Positions 9,619 to 18,154 of a DNA stretch of 64,000 bases are shown piece after piece. The notes beneath the pieces were generated by a model. The model was not told the DNA's origin. It searched no databases and was given only the letters and a program-made list of their open reading frames with translations. The first letter of the stretch is position 1. The number at the start of each line of letters is the position of its first letter. This stretch comes from Klebsiella spallanzanii (GTDB lineage Bacteria; Pseudomonadota; Gammaproteobacteria; Enterobacterales; Enterobacteriaceae). The stretch lies in NCBI RefSeq assembly GCF_902158555.1, contig NZ_CABGGS010000045.1, positions 124,001 to 188,000 of the forward strand, in the 5' to 3' direction. The translations under genes and the position numbers were made by a program.

Positions 9619-9971
9619 TATCAACCTCATGTGAAGGTATAACAATTTAATGGTTTTTATTGAGCAATTTGACTTCCGGCAATTCCTTAGTCAATTGATA
9701 AACGGCGGTTCATAAACAAAACATCCGTCATTCTTGATTTGTTATACGCTACGCTTTGAATGCCGATAAAACTACTGAAAGCTGCCAGTTGTGTGATCAT
9801 GATTGCAGAAATGAAACATCAATGTATGGCGCTAAAACGCTGGAAGTTATAGTCACTGCATGATTTTAGTGTCGTTGAGCATCGTTTGGCTGAATTGTTA
9901 CACGTTATACAAATTATACGTCACAGCCCAAATCCCAACGGCAGGAAACGCTACTAACCCGGGGAATGTTG
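9619..9971. promoter_or_regulatory. Divergent control region between ganE and the ATPase gene
   Basis: A 353-base AT-rich region with no gene. A CRP-like site TGTGA-N6-TTGCA lies at 9792-9807. The element GTTATAC occurs at 9741-9747 and 9904-9910, the second inside an imperfect CG-centred palindrome TTGTTACACGTTATACAA (9895-9912), a possible GanR operator. Proposed from sequence only. Confidence 0.4.
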
Positions 9972-11081
9972 ATGTCCAATATACGACTGAGGAATGTCAC
10001 CAAGCGGTTCGGCAGTACAGTGACGCTGCATCAGGTGAATCTTGATATTGAAGATGGCGAATTTGCAGTTTTCGTTGGCCCATCCGGCTGCGGTAAATCG
10101 ACGCTACTGCGGATGATTGCCGGCCTGGAAGAGGTCAGCGATGGTGAAGTACTGATTGGCGATGAAGTGATGAATGATGTCGTCCCCGCCCACCGCGGCG
10201 TCGCCATGGTATTCCAGTCCTATGCGCTCTATCCACATATGACGGTGGCGGAAAATATGGGTTATGGCCTGAAGGTCAATAAAGTCCCAAAAGATGAAAT
10301 TCGCCGTCAGGTTGAAATGGTCGCGAAAACGCTGCAGCTCTCTCATCTACTGGATCGTAAACCTAAACAACTTTCCGGAGGCCAGCGTCAGCGCGTGGCA
10401 ATCGGCCGCGCAATCGTGCGTAATCCACGGGTGTTTATGTTTGATGAGCCCCTTTCTAACCTCGATGCCGAGCTACGCGTTGAAATGCGCCTGCACATCG
10501 CGAAGCTGCACCATGAACTCAAGACCACAATGGTCTATGTCACCCACGATCAGGTTGAAGCGATGACCCTGGCCGACAAAATCGTGGTGATGAACTATGG
10601 CAAAGTGGAACAGATGGGCTCGCCGATGTCGCTGTATTACAACCCGGTGAATAAATTCGTCGCGGGGTTTATCGGCTCACCCAAAATGAACTTCCTGCCC
10701 GCGACGGTAACCGCATGGCAGCCGGGGCAGCTTAGCGTAAAGATGGCGCAAGACCACAACCTGACGCTCAATATCACCACATCGCCGCTGCAGCCGGGCG
10801 CTTGCGTTACCCTTGGTATTCGTCCTGAGCATCTCTCAACCGATGTGAATATCGGAACCGTTGTTGAGTTTCAATGTGAAGTGGTTGAGAGACTGGGCAA
10901 TAACACCTATCTGTTCGGCCAGTGCTATGGTCATGATAACGTCAAAATCCTGCTACCAGGCGACGTTCATTTCCGTCCCTGGCAGAAAATCAGCGTTGCG
11001 TTCGACGATCGCTACTGCATGGTCTTCGACGAAAATGACCTGCGTATTAGCGCTGACATCACCGCGCCTGATGCCCATTAA
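9972..11081 (+). CDS. ABC importer ATPase, MalK/UgpC family, for the gan system
   Basis: A 369-residue ATPase. Walker A is GPSGCGKST, the Q-loop VFQSYALYPHMTV, the signature LSGGQRQRVAIGRAI, Walker B VFMFDEPLSNLD and the switch histidine VTHDQ. The C-terminal 120 residues are the regulatory OB-fold typical of sugar importers, with GIRPEHL. It is divergent from ganEFG, which lack an ATPase of their own, so it most likely energises that importer. ATG at 9966 directly abuts GGGGA; the ATG at 9972 has correct spacing. Confidence 0.88.
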   Translation: MSNIRLRNVTKRFGSTVTLHQVNLDIEDGEFAVFVGPSGCGKSTLLRMIAGLEEVSDGEVLIGDEVMNDVVPAHRGVAMVFQSYALYPHMTVAENMGYGLKVNKVPKDEIRRQVEMVAKTLQLSHLLDRKPKQLSGGQRQRVAIGRAIVRNPRVFMFDEPLSNLDAELRVEMRLHIAKLHHELKTTMVYVTHDQVEAMTLADKIVVMNYGKVEQMGSPMSLYYNPVNKFVAGFIGSPKMNFLPATVTAWQPGQLSVKMAQDHNLTLNITTSPLQPGACVTLGIRPEHLSTDVNIGTVVEFQCEVVERLGNNTYLFGQCYGHDNVKILLPGDVHFRPWQKISVAFDDRYCMVFDENDLRISADITAPDAH

Positions 11082-11170
11082 GCGCAACATCTGATTGTCA
11101 TGATTGCGCGTTAGGATGTGAACCTATGCTGATAACCCTTACTGTCAGCATGCCAGCCCTCGTTTTCTCC

Positions 11171-11250
11171 GCGTCGTTCAAACTTTGGACGACGCGGTTC
11201 ATCCACTGTTAGCCCGAATTCGTGAGTATCTTGCGGTTCGGGCCTTTTTT
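11171..11250 (+). terminator. Hairpin and terminator after the gan ATPase gene
   Basis: A stable hairpin (GCGTCGT / ACGACGC, 11171-11195) is followed by GCCCGAA / TTCGGGC (11212-11218 with 11237-11243) and CTTTTTT. The second is the terminator proper. Confidence 0.75.
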
Positions 11251-11324
11251 ATCCCGCTTGCTGAATCCTCTTTTTATCTTTCGCGTATACTCATCGAACC
11301 CCTCGATAAAATAAGGAAATACTC

Positions 11325-12911
11325 ATGACAACCCGGCATCAGGTGAGTCTGGTTACAGGGGTACTGATTCTCGCCATTATTTTGCCGGTCGTACTGAGCA
11401 TCTGGCTGGCAACTCAGCAAGCTAAAGCACAGTTTTACACCGAGCTGGATAATTTTTCTGTCCGCGTACTGGCCCGCGTTCAGCAGGTTGCCGATCAGGC
11501 AAGAGAAGCGCTTAAGGAAGCAGATGCTCATACCGCCGCGACCTGCAGTCCGCAGCATCTGCTCAATATGCGGCAGATTGCCTACACCCACCGCTACGTA
11601 CAGGAAGTTCTGTGGTTACACGATGGTATTCCGCAATGCTCTTCCCTCGAAGATCATCAAGTTTCAGTCATCTTTCCATCTCCCGACCATATTACTGCCG
11701 ATGGCTATCGCACCTGGCTCACATCGGTTAGCGATCTGGGACTGAAACATAAAATGACGGCAATGGGCAGCGAGCATCACGTGGTGATGATCGACCCCGT
11801 TTCATTTATCGATGTGATTCCGTTAGGTCAGGAAGAAATTCACACTCTCCTGTTCGGAACAAAGCGCGACCAAATCATTATCAGCAGTAAACCCCTCGAG
11901 GCTGCCGTCTGGGCGCAAATTAAACATCTGGATGCCGAAACGTTAACTCTCAATAACACCGTTTATCGCCTCCACCGTATACCCGAGCTGGGTCTGGCTA
12001 TCGCCACCTGGTCATCCACGCTGCCATTACAGAAAAAACTCCACCAGCAGCTGATATTTTGGCTGCCGATTGGCCTGTTCACCAGTATTCTGGCCTCATT
12101 CCTGCTTATTCGCCTGCTGCGAAGATTGCGTTCACCGCGTTATGGGATGCTGGATGCCCTGAATTCCAATGCTATTCAGGTCTACTACCAGCCTATTATT
12201 TCGTTGCAGAGTGGAAAAATCGCGGGCGCGGAAGCGCTTGCTCGCTGGAAGCAGCCCGACGGAAGCTTCTTATCGCCGGATATTTTTATCCCTCTTGCCG
12301 AACAGACGGGACTCATTACCCATTTAACCGAAGATATTGTGAGGAAGATTTTTGCCGACCTGGGTGCATGGCTGCGCCAGCGTCCGGAGGTACACATCTC
12401 GATCAATCTGTCGGTGGATGATTTGCGTTCGCCAAAGCTGCCAATACTTTTGCGCGAACAGCTTCAGCGCTGGGGTATCAGCGCTCAGCAGATCACTTTG
12501 GAAATTACCGAACGCGGTTTTGTCGATCCGCAAACCACTTTACCCGTCATCGCCGGCTATCGTCAGGCCGGACACCGTATTTCCATTGATGACTTTGGTA
12601 CCGGCTACTCCAGTCTAAGCTATTTACAAAAGCTGGACGTCGATACCCTGAAAATCGATAAATCGTTTGTCGATACGTTGGAATACAAACCGCTAACGCC
12701 ACACATTATTGAAATGGCGAAAGCGCTCAACCTGACAACCGTCGCGGAAGGCATCGAAACTCAAAGCCAGCGCGACTGGCTACGCAGTCATGGGGTGCTG
12801 TACGCCCAGGGTTGGCTTTATAGCAAGGCGCTGCCAAAGGAGAAATTTATCCTGTGGGCTGAGAACAACCTTAAAGCGCATTCACAACAGCCCGAGAAAA
12901 ATCTCTCCTGA
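11325..12911 (+). CDS. pdeB: Cyclic-di-GMP phosphodiesterase with CSS-motif sensor domain (PdeB/YlaB)
   Basis: A 528-residue inner-membrane protein. A membrane span at about 10-30 and another at 243-265 flank a periplasmic CSS-motif domain; the CSS triad is at 105-107. The C-terminal EAL domain has EAL at 303-305 plus ISINLSVDDL, LEITERG, IDDFGTGYSSL and AEGIETQSQ, so the catalytic set is complete and the enzyme should hydrolyse c-di-GMP. In E. coli CSS-EAL enzymes the sensor is tuned by DsbA/DsbB thiol state. The position near ffs and ybaZ matches E. coli ylaB. Confidence 0.9.
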   Translation: MTTRHQVSLVTGVLILAIILPVVLSIWLATQQAKAQFYTELDNFSVRVLARVQQVADQAREALKEADAHTAATCSPQHLLNMRQIAYTHRYVQEVLWLHDGIPQCSSLEDHQVSVIFPSPDHITADGYRTWLTSVSDLGLKHKMTAMGSEHHVVMIDPVSFIDVIPLGQEEIHTLLFGTKRDQIIISSKPLEAAVWAQIKHLDAETLTLNNTVYRLHRIPELGLAIATWSSTLPLQKKLHQQLIFWLPIGLFTSILASFLLIRLLRRLRSPRYGMLDALNSNAIQVYYQPIISLQSGKIAGAEALARWKQPDGSFLSPDIFIPLAEQTGLITHLTEDIVRKIFADLGAWLRQRPEVHISINLSVDDLRSPKLPILLREQLQRWGISAQQITLEITERGFVDPQTTLPVIAGYRQAGHRISIDDFGTGYSSLSYLQKLDVDTLKIDKSFVDTLEYKPLTPHIIEMAKALNLTTVAEGIETQSQRDWLRSHGVLYAQGWLYSKALPKEKFILWAENNLKAHSQQPEKNLS

Positions 12912-12913
12912 AT

Positions 12914-13186
12914 CTACTTCAGATAAGATTTTATCACCTGCATGACCACGTCAAGGTCAGCTTCACGTTGGCCTTCCTCCGGCTCTTTAACGACGTGATC
13001 CGTTAAGTGTCCCTGGATAACCTGCAACATCATGCCGTTTACCGCACCGCGAATCGCCGCCAGCTGCTGTAAAACCTCAGCGCATTCATGATCGCGATTA
13101 AGCATTTTTTCTAATGCGGTACTTTGCCCCTGAATTTTCTTTAATCGAGTCAATAACATCTTCTTGTGACGAACGGTATGTGACAT
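12914..13186 (-). CDS. rcnR: Nickel/cobalt-responsive repressor RcnR
   Basis: A 90-residue member of the RcnR/CsoR family. All metal ligands described for E. coli RcnR are present at the same numbers: His3, Cys35, His60 and His64. This separates it from FrmR-type formaldehyde sensors. GTG at 13198 is possible, but ATG at 13186 puts His3 in the right place. It is divergent from rcnA and convergent with pdeB. It should release DNA on binding Ni(II) or Co(II), opening rcnA expression. Confidence 0.93.
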   Translation of the reverse strand: MSHTVRHKKMLLTRLKKIQGQSTALEKMLNRDHECAEVLQQLAAIRGAVNGMMLQVIQGHLTDHVVKEPEEGQREADLDVVMQVIKSYLK

Positions 13187-13263
13187 TACGCGATCCACTA
13201 TTTGATTGATTGGTCATTTCCACGGACGACCACAGTACACAATAAGAACAGCATAACATGCCC

Positions 13264-13320
13264 TACTCCCCCGGAGTATTTTTCTACTGGGGGGTAGTAT
13301 TAATGTACTGGGGGGGAGTA
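13264..13320. promoter_or_regulatory. Three RcnR operator-like sites in the rcnR-rcnA interval
   Basis: Three copies of the 15-base RcnR motif, a TACT/AGTA inverted repeat around a G-tract: 13264-13278 (on the minus strand, TACTCCGGGGGAGTA), 13285-13299 (TACTGGGGGGTAGTA) and 13306-13320 (TACTGGGGGGGAGTA). Start-to-start spacing is 21 bases each time, i.e. two helical turns. E. coli RcnR is known to bind TACT-G6-N-AGTA sites. Confidence 0.85.
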
Positions 13321-13352
13321 ACATACAACAACTTCTGATAATGGATCATGTT

Positions 13353-14168
13353 ATGAACGACTTCACTTCGCTGCTGCAACAGGGCAATGCCTGGCTCTTT
13401 ATTCCCAGCGCCATTCTGCTGGGCGCGCTGCACGGGCTTGAGCCCGGACACTCGAAAACCATGATGGCGGCATTTATTGTGGCGGTACGTGGAACGCTTA
13501 AGCAGGCAGTATTGCTGGGGTTAGCAGCGACGGTATCGCATACAGCAGTGGTCTGGCTGGTGGCAATGGCAGGTCTGTGGTTTGGTCGCGGCTGGGACGC
13601 TCAAACGTCAGAACCCTGGTTTCAGCTGATTTCCGGGATTCTTATTGTGCTGATTGCCTGCTGGATGCTCTGGCGTACCTGGCACGAATCGCACTCACAT
13701 GAACATGAACATGAACATGAACCCCATAATCATGGCCACCCGCATGAACACAAATCTCATGTTCATCAACATCCGCTGGTCGCCGCCGATAACTGGCAGG
13801 ACGCCCACCAGCGAGCGCACGCGGAAGAGATCAATCGCCGCTTTAACGGGCAGCAGGTCACCACCGGACAGATCGTATTGTTTGGGCTAACGGGCGGATT
13901 AATCCCTTGCCCCGCATCAATTACCGTATTGCTCATCTGCCTGCAGTTGAAGAAGTTCTCGCTAGGAGCAACGTTAGTGCTGGGTTTTAGCGTCGGGCTT
14001 GCGCTCACCTTAGTCGCCTCCGGAGCGATCGCCGCCTTGAGTGTGAAGCATGTCGCTAACCGCTGGCCGGGGCTGAACGAGCTGTCACGTAAAGCACCGT
14101 GGATTTCCGGTGGGCTCATTATTGTGGTGGGTTTATATATGATGCTGCACGGCTGGAGTAACTTGTAA
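13353..14168 (+). CDS. rcnA: Nickel/cobalt efflux protein RcnA
   Basis: A 271-residue inner-membrane exporter. The N-terminal LLGALHGLEPGHSKTMMAAF and central LTGGLIPCPASITVLL are hallmark NicO-family segments. A cytoplasmic loop at about 109-140 is very rich in His and Glu (HSHEHEHEHEP and following), the likely metal-binding site. The ATG at 13353 has GGA at seven bases; the frame also opens at 13341 without support. Controlled by the RcnR sites just upstream. It replaces Ni/Co stress relief at a locus that differs from its E. coli position. Confidence 0.93.
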   Translation: MNDFTSLLQQGNAWLFIPSAILLGALHGLEPGHSKTMMAAFIVAVRGTLKQAVLLGLAATVSHTAVVWLVAMAGLWFGRGWDAQTSEPWFQLISGILIVLIACWMLWRTWHESHSHEHEHEHEPHNHGHPHEHKSHVHQHPLVAADNWQDAHQRAHAEEINRRFNGQQVTTGQIVLFGLTGGLIPCPASITVLLICLQLKKFSLGATLVLGFSVGLALTLVASGAIAALSVKHVANRWPGLNELSRKAPWISGGLIIVVGLYMMLHGWSNL

Positions 14169-14174
14169 CAACAT

Positions 14175-14202
14175 CCCCATCCTCAAGCGGATGAGGATGG
14201 GG
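14175..14202. terminator. Long hairpin after rcnA
   Basis: Eleven-pair stem CCCCATCCTCA / TGAGGATGGGG with loop AGCGGA. No T-run follows on the plus strand, so it may be a barrier to exonucleases or a weak terminator between convergent genes. Confidence 0.5.
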
Positions 14203-14250
14203 CGATAACAGTATTCATCACCCTCTGTCATGAGAGTCTGCTATAAGCCG

Positions 14251-14883
14251 CTATACACCGGTTCCTTCGTTTACCGTTTTGGCAGTATCCCTGGTTACGG
14301 CGATGGGCGCTATCGGCTGGCGAAACCACGGCAGACATAGCTGGATCAGCGGCCCAATCGTTAACGCATAGAACACGGTCCCGACGCCAAATTTACCCCC
14401 CATCAGCCAGCCAATGATCAGGACTGAAACTTCAATCGCGGTACGAATCCCCCGCAGCGACCAACCGGTACGCGCATGCAGGCCAGTCATTAGACCATCA
14501 CGCGGTCCTGGGCCAAAACCTGCGCCAATATACATCCCTGTCGCCAGCGCATTCAGCACTATCGCCCCTACTAACAATAGGCTGCGTGCCACCAGCGATT
14601 CCAGCGGCGGCAGCACTGCCAGGGTCGCATTTGCCGCCAGCCCCAGCACAATCACGTTACTGACCGTACCCAGCCCGGGCATTTGCCGCAGCGGGATCCA
14701 CAACAAGAGTACTGCCGCTCCCGTCAGGATCATAACCGTGCCGAAATCCAGATTGAACTGCTTACCCACCCCCAGATGAAAAACATCCCACGGATCGGCC
14801 CCCAGGTTGGCATGCACAAATAACGCGGTCGACACGCCATACAGGACCAGACCTATGTAAAGTTGTAGCAAGCGACGTACCAT
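14251..14883 (-). CDS. YczE-family integral membrane protein
   Basis: A 210-residue membrane protein of the YczE/YitT-like family, with about five hydrophobic spans (6-25, 47-67, 76-95, 101-122, 150-180). GVSTALFVHANLGADPWDVFHLG and GMYIGAGFGPGPRDGLMTGL are conserved family segments. Function is unknown. It is divergent from the MocR-type regulator at 14971, an arrangement described for the YczR group of MocR regulators and their YczE partners. Confidence 0.85.
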   Translation of the reverse strand: MVRRLLQLYIGLVLYGVSTALFVHANLGADPWDVFHLGVGKQFNLDFGTVMILTGAAVLLLWIPLRQMPGLGTVSNVIVLGLAANATLAVLPPLESLVARSLLLVGAIVLNALATGMYIGAGFGPGPRDGLMTGLHARTGWSLRGIRTAIEVSVLIIGWLMGGKFGVGTVFYALTIGPLIQLCLPWFRQPIAPIAVTRDTAKTVNEGTGV

Positions 14884-14970
14884 TTTTCACCTCAGAACAA
14901 TTGCGATATCGCCTATCATCAGTAAAAATGGATTGATAATTAATGGCCAGTTTTAAAAAAGTGGATTGCT

Positions 14971-16398
14971 ATGTCACCTCGTCGCTTTGGTTCACAGTCG
15001 CTGGTACGCCTGCTGGGCAACTGGCAGGAGTCCACCTCTCGCACGCCGATCTGGCGTCAACTGGCGGAAGCGCTGCGCCTGCTGATCCTTGACGGTCGCC
15101 TGGCGCTGGAAACCCGCCTGCCCGGCGAGCGTGAACTGGCGACAGCCCTGAATATCAGCCGTACCACGGTTGCCAGCGCGCTCGGGCTGCTACGGGAGGA
15201 AGGCTATCTCTACAGCCGCCAGGGAAGCGGTTCGCGCATCGCTCTACCGGAGCGTCCTGTTAATATGACGGCCAAAAATCCGGATCCGCAATCGGTGAAT
15301 TTGGCCGTTGCCGCACTTAGCGCCGGACCAGAGATCCATCAAGCGTACAGTCAGGCCCTGAAGATCATGCCACAGCATTTATCCAATACCGGTTACGATC
15401 AACAGGGGCTACCGCTGCTGCGTGAAGCGATTGCCCGCCGCTATAGCGAACGCGGATTGCCAACCCGTCGCGATGAAGTGATGATCGTCAATGGCGCGCT
15501 GAGCGGTTTTGCCCTGGTGTTGCGTTTGTTAACCGGGCCCGGCGATCGCGTGGTGGTGGATGCACCAACGTATCCCATGGCCATTAGCGCGATTCAGGGC
15601 GCATCATGCCGCCCGGTTGGTGTTGCATTACCGCAGCAGGGTTGGGATTGCGATGGCCTGGCAGCGACAATTGCGCAAACGGCTCCTCGACTCGCATGGT
15701 TGATGCCGGACTTTCATAACCCAACCGGTCGCTGTATGGATAGCGCCACGCGCCAACGGGTTGCCGATCTCGCTGCGCAAACCCGCACCACTCTGGTGGT
15801 CGATGAGACGATGGTCGATTTATGGTACGACGCCCCGCCGCCGCCGCCGCTAGCAACGTTTAACCCTGACGCTCCGGTAATAACCATCGGCTCTGCGGGA
15901 AAAAGTTTCTGGGGAGGCTTGCGCATTGGCTGGATACGCGCGTCTTCGCGAACCATTGCATCGCTGGTTCAGGCGCGCGACTCTCTCGATCTCGGCTCTC
16001 CGCTGCTGGAACAGTTGGCCTGCTGCTGGCTACTGGACAATGAGAAAGCACTATTACCGTCGAGACGCGCTATGCTGGCGGCTCGCCGGGATATGTGCGG
16101 CGCGCTCATGGAAGAGTATTTCCCCCACTGGCGATTTTCACCACCGGAAGGTGGGCTCTCTTTTTGGGTTGAATTACCCGGAATGCTGGCGACGCTTTTT
16201 TCCGTGCGGGCAGAAAGCAGAGGGATTCACATAGGAACAGGCACAAGGTTTGGTCTGGCGGGTGCTTTTGACCGCTATTTGCGTTTGCCTTTCACCCTTT
16301 CGGATGACGAACTGCGCAGGGCGTTTAATACATTACAGCCGTTATGGCACAGCCTTACGGAACAGAAAGAGAATTTCCGCCCGAGGAAAATCATCTAA
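14971..16398 (+). CDS. MocR-type regulator (GntR HTH fused to aminotransferase fold), YczR group
   Basis: A 475-residue regulator. Residues 25-95 are a GntR winged helix (LPGERELATALNISRTTVASAL). Residues 105-465 form an aminotransferase class I fold; SAGKSFWGGLRIGW places the PLP lysine at K311, and MPDFHNPTGR is the cofactor ring contact. PLP or an adduct should control DNA binding. It faces yczE-like across an 87-base divergent promoter region and probably regulates it. A run of eight prolines and alanines (DAPPPPPLA, 287-295) is a small oddity near the cofactor pocket. Confidence 0.88.
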   Translation: MSPRRFGSQSLVRLLGNWQESTSRTPIWRQLAEALRLLILDGRLALETRLPGERELATALNISRTTVASALGLLREEGYLYSRQGSGSRIALPERPVNMTAKNPDPQSVNLAVAALSAGPEIHQAYSQALKIMPQHLSNTGYDQQGLPLLREAIARRYSERGLPTRRDEVMIVNGALSGFALVLRLLTGPGDRVVVDAPTYPMAISAIQGASCRPVGVALPQQGWDCDGLAATIAQTAPRLAWLMPDFHNPTGRCMDSATRQRVADLAAQTRTTLVVDETMVDLWYDAPPPPPLATFNPDAPVITIGSAGKSFWGGLRIGWIRASSRTIASLVQARDSLDLGSPLLEQLACCWLLDNEKALLPSRRAMLAARRDMCGALMEEYFPHWRFSPPEGGLSFWVELPGMLATLFSVRAESRGIHIGTGTRFGLAGAFDRYLRLPFTLSDDELRRAFNTLQPLWHSLTEQKENFRPRKII

Positions 16399-16407
16399 TA
16401 AAATATC

Positions 16408-16429
16408 GACGGGCTGGAGCCAGCCCGTC
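16408..16429. terminator. Perfect inverted repeat between convergent genes
   Basis: Ten-base arms GACGGGCTGG / CCAGCCCGTC separated by two bases. It lies after the MocR gene and downstream of the convergent small-gene pair; AT-rich flanks on the minus strand suggest termination in that direction. Confidence 0.55.
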
Positions 16430-16531
16430 AAAAACCATCATCCGTGATGCATATGAGATGTTGTTATAAAATTGCGCTTCAATCTTGTCATCGCTGCATG
16501 TCAATCCGATGACAAAAATGAAATAAATTCA

Positions 16532-16747
16532 TTAATGTTGACGTGGAATCGGGAACCCTTTTAGGGAAATAATAAAACCATCTTCATCTTTTTTAATTTT
16601 TGCACCCGTGTCACACCAATCGGAGGCAATGCGAAAGAACTCATCGCTACCGATATTCCAGTTCAGGCGCACGTGCTTAACGTACCCAGAACGCAGCATG
16701 TCGCAGGCTTCGCTATAGTTGCTGGCTGTAGAGAGTTGTTGTTTCAT
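16532..16747 (-). CDS. Small hypothetical protein coupled to an RHH gene
   Basis: A 71-residue protein that I do not recognise. It starts with a short polar helix-like stretch, then RSGYVKHVRLNWNIGSDEFFRIASDWCDTGAKI, and ends in a basic tail. No signal peptide or membrane span. Its ATG overlaps the stop of the upstream ribbon-helix-helix gene (ATGA at 16744-16747), so the two are translated together. The pair resembles the layout of antitoxin-toxin or regulator-effector modules, but no toxin motif can be seen. Confidence 0.7.
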   Translation of the reverse strand: MKQQLSTASNYSEACDMLRSGYVKHVRLNWNIGSDEFFRIASDWCDTGAKIKKDEDGFIISLKGFPIPRQH

Positions 16748-17001
16748 TTTTTCTTCTTCAGGATTTTACGTAATGCTTTGATTTCTTTAGGGGTTAATGG
16801 AGACGTTTCTTCTTCGGTATGCTGACTATCGATATCTTCTTCCGAAACCCCCGCCTCGTCTGCTGATTCCGCTACCTGAAAGGCCAGCAGCAGCAGTTTC
16901 TCCGTAGCTGTTCCCAAATTTTCGTTATTTTCTTCCGCATACTGACGCAGTTTTTCTTTTAACTCGCCATCAATTTTTACGTTCAGAACCACAGTGGTCA
17001 T
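16744..17001 (-). CDS. Putative ribbon-helix-helix DNA-binding protein
   Basis: An 85-residue protein. TTVVLNVKIDGELKEKLRQYAEEN reads as the strand-helix start of an Arc/MetJ-like ribbon-helix-helix fold, followed by a second helix (GTATEKLLLLAFQVAE). The middle is acidic (EEDIDSQHTEEE) and the end strongly basic (KALRKILKKKK). The ATG at 17001 has GGGAAG seven bases upstream; GTG at 17007 is too close to it. It is first in a two-gene unit with the 71-residue protein and may autoregulate it. Family call is from pattern only. Confidence 0.65.
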   Translation of the reverse strand: MTTVVLNVKIDGELKEKLRQYAEENNENLGTATEKLLLLAFQVAESADEAGVSEEDIDSQHTEEETSPLTPKEIKALRKILKKKK

Positions 17002-17310
17002 AGTCACGCTTCCCGTGAAATAAAATTATCATATAATTAATACACGAAGTTAACATGCTGATCCAGAGATATATTTTTGGACTTATTTCCAACAACATTT
17101 TCCCATGAATAATCTGCACGTTGTATATGACATAAAGATGACATTAATATTTCAATTAAATTTCACATTTATGACATAGCCATTTTTTAGTATAAGAAAG
17201 GCGTGTTTTAGAAACCAAATAAAATACACAATGATTTTGTGGGTATTAAATATAAAGGGGAATTTTAAACCGCTTTTTTATTATGGATATGACTTTTGCT
17301 ACCCGGAAAT
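17002..17310. other. AT-rich intergenic region, small-gene promoter side and 4.5S RNA 3' flank
   Basis: About 310 bases without a gene. It contains the promoter of the minus-strand RHH pair and, at its high-coordinate end, the 3' flank of ffs with a short ACCC/GGGT stem. Several poly-A/T stretches but no clear repeat or ORF. Confidence 0.4.
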
Positions 17311-17424
17311 GGGTGGGGGCCCTACCAGCTACATCCCGGCACACACGTCGTCTGCTCTGGCTGCTTCCTTCCGGACCTGACCTGGTAAACAGAGTAGCGT
17401 TGCGGGAGAACCAACAGAGCCCCC
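17311..17424 (-). ncRNA. ffs: 4.5S RNA of the signal recognition particle
   Basis: The 114-base RNA is nearly identical to E. coli ffs. On the minus strand it opens GGGGGCTCTGTTGGTTC, carries the SRP tetraloop and symmetric loop segment CAGGTCAGGTCCGGAAGGAA, and ends GGGCCCCCACCC, whose G-rich partner is the 5' end. It binds Ffh for cotranslational membrane targeting. Differences from E. coli cluster in the distal half and keep the pairing. Confidence 0.97.
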
Positions 17425-17457
17425 ATTGAGAGCGTTAGTTACCTAACGCGCTGGCGC

Positions 17458-17486
17458 ATTATCCCTGCTGAACCCGTGAATTGCAA
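17458..17486 (-). promoter_or_regulatory. Sigma-70 promoter of ffs
   Basis: Reading the minus strand: TTGCAA (17486-17481), exactly 17 bases, then GATAAT (17463-17458), followed by a GC-rich stretch GCGCCAGCGCG. Start would be about 26 bases before the mature RNA, in line with the known 5' leader of 4.5S RNA precursor. Confidence 0.75.
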
Positions 17487-17681
17487 GCCGTCGCCGATTG
17501 GGTGCTGGTTTATTGCGCAAAGTCGCTCAATAAGCGCTGTAAAGATGCTTTTTACCATAAACTCTTACGACTATATCAAGAGATTGAGAGCGTACTCTCA
17601 GCACAATTCCCTGGCATCATTCATACTGTGAATTACGCAATGAATCATTTTTAATCAATAAGTTATGTTAATGGTATCTGA

Positions 17682-18089
17682 ATGAGTGAATCACCACGTT
17701 TAATCACCACACTAGCGATGCCACCTATCGACGAAGTGACCGTCCCCTTCCACGGGTTACACTTTCTACGCCCGGAAGTGTTGCTGGATTTTATAACGAT
17801 TAGCAGTCATCAATTGCTGGCCGTCACCCCGGTTGCGCTGCTCTACTCTACCGTTGGCGTACTTCAGCACATTGAATTACGTAAAATTCCCATCGAAGTC
17901 AGCGGCCGAGTAGTGTACCCGATATCAACGCTTAAGCTCCCGGCAATGCACGCCAAACTGATTATTAATGCTCAATCAAAACGCCTGAAGTTTCTTGAAA
18001 GTCTGCTAACCAATACGCCGAACGAAAATGTCCATGGCATGCAGATTCTGGGTCTGGCCCTCGAGTTTACCGTCATTAAATCGGCTTAA
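17682..18089 (+). CDS. Hypothetical protein, 135 residues, between ffs and ybaZ
   Basis: I do not recognise this protein. It has no signal peptide or clear membrane span; residues 55-75 are mildly hydrophobic (HQLLAVTPVALLYSTVGVL). No catalytic motif can be named. The ribosome site before the ATG is weak. It occupies the interval where E. coli K-12 has ybaA-side genes and is not related to YbaA by eye. It ends 65 bases before ybaZ in the same direction. The ORF is long for the interval and plausible in codon use, but function is unknown. Confidence 0.6.
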   Translation: MSESPRLITTLAMPPIDEVTVPFHGLHFLRPEVLLDFITISSHQLLAVTPVALLYSTVGVLQHIELRKIPIEVSGRVVYPISTLKLPAMHAKLIINAQSKRLKFLESLLTNTPNENVHGMQILGLALEFTVIKSA

Positions 18090-18154
18090 ACCGCTATCTG
18101 TACAGCCTGACACGTAACGCTTATCCTGAACCTTTCCCGGCAACAGGGCGTACC

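Noticed and set aside
13690-13780. Repeated CATGAA / GAACAT units as a possible microsatellite
   Set aside because: They encode the His/Glu-rich metal loop of RcnA, which explains the repetition.
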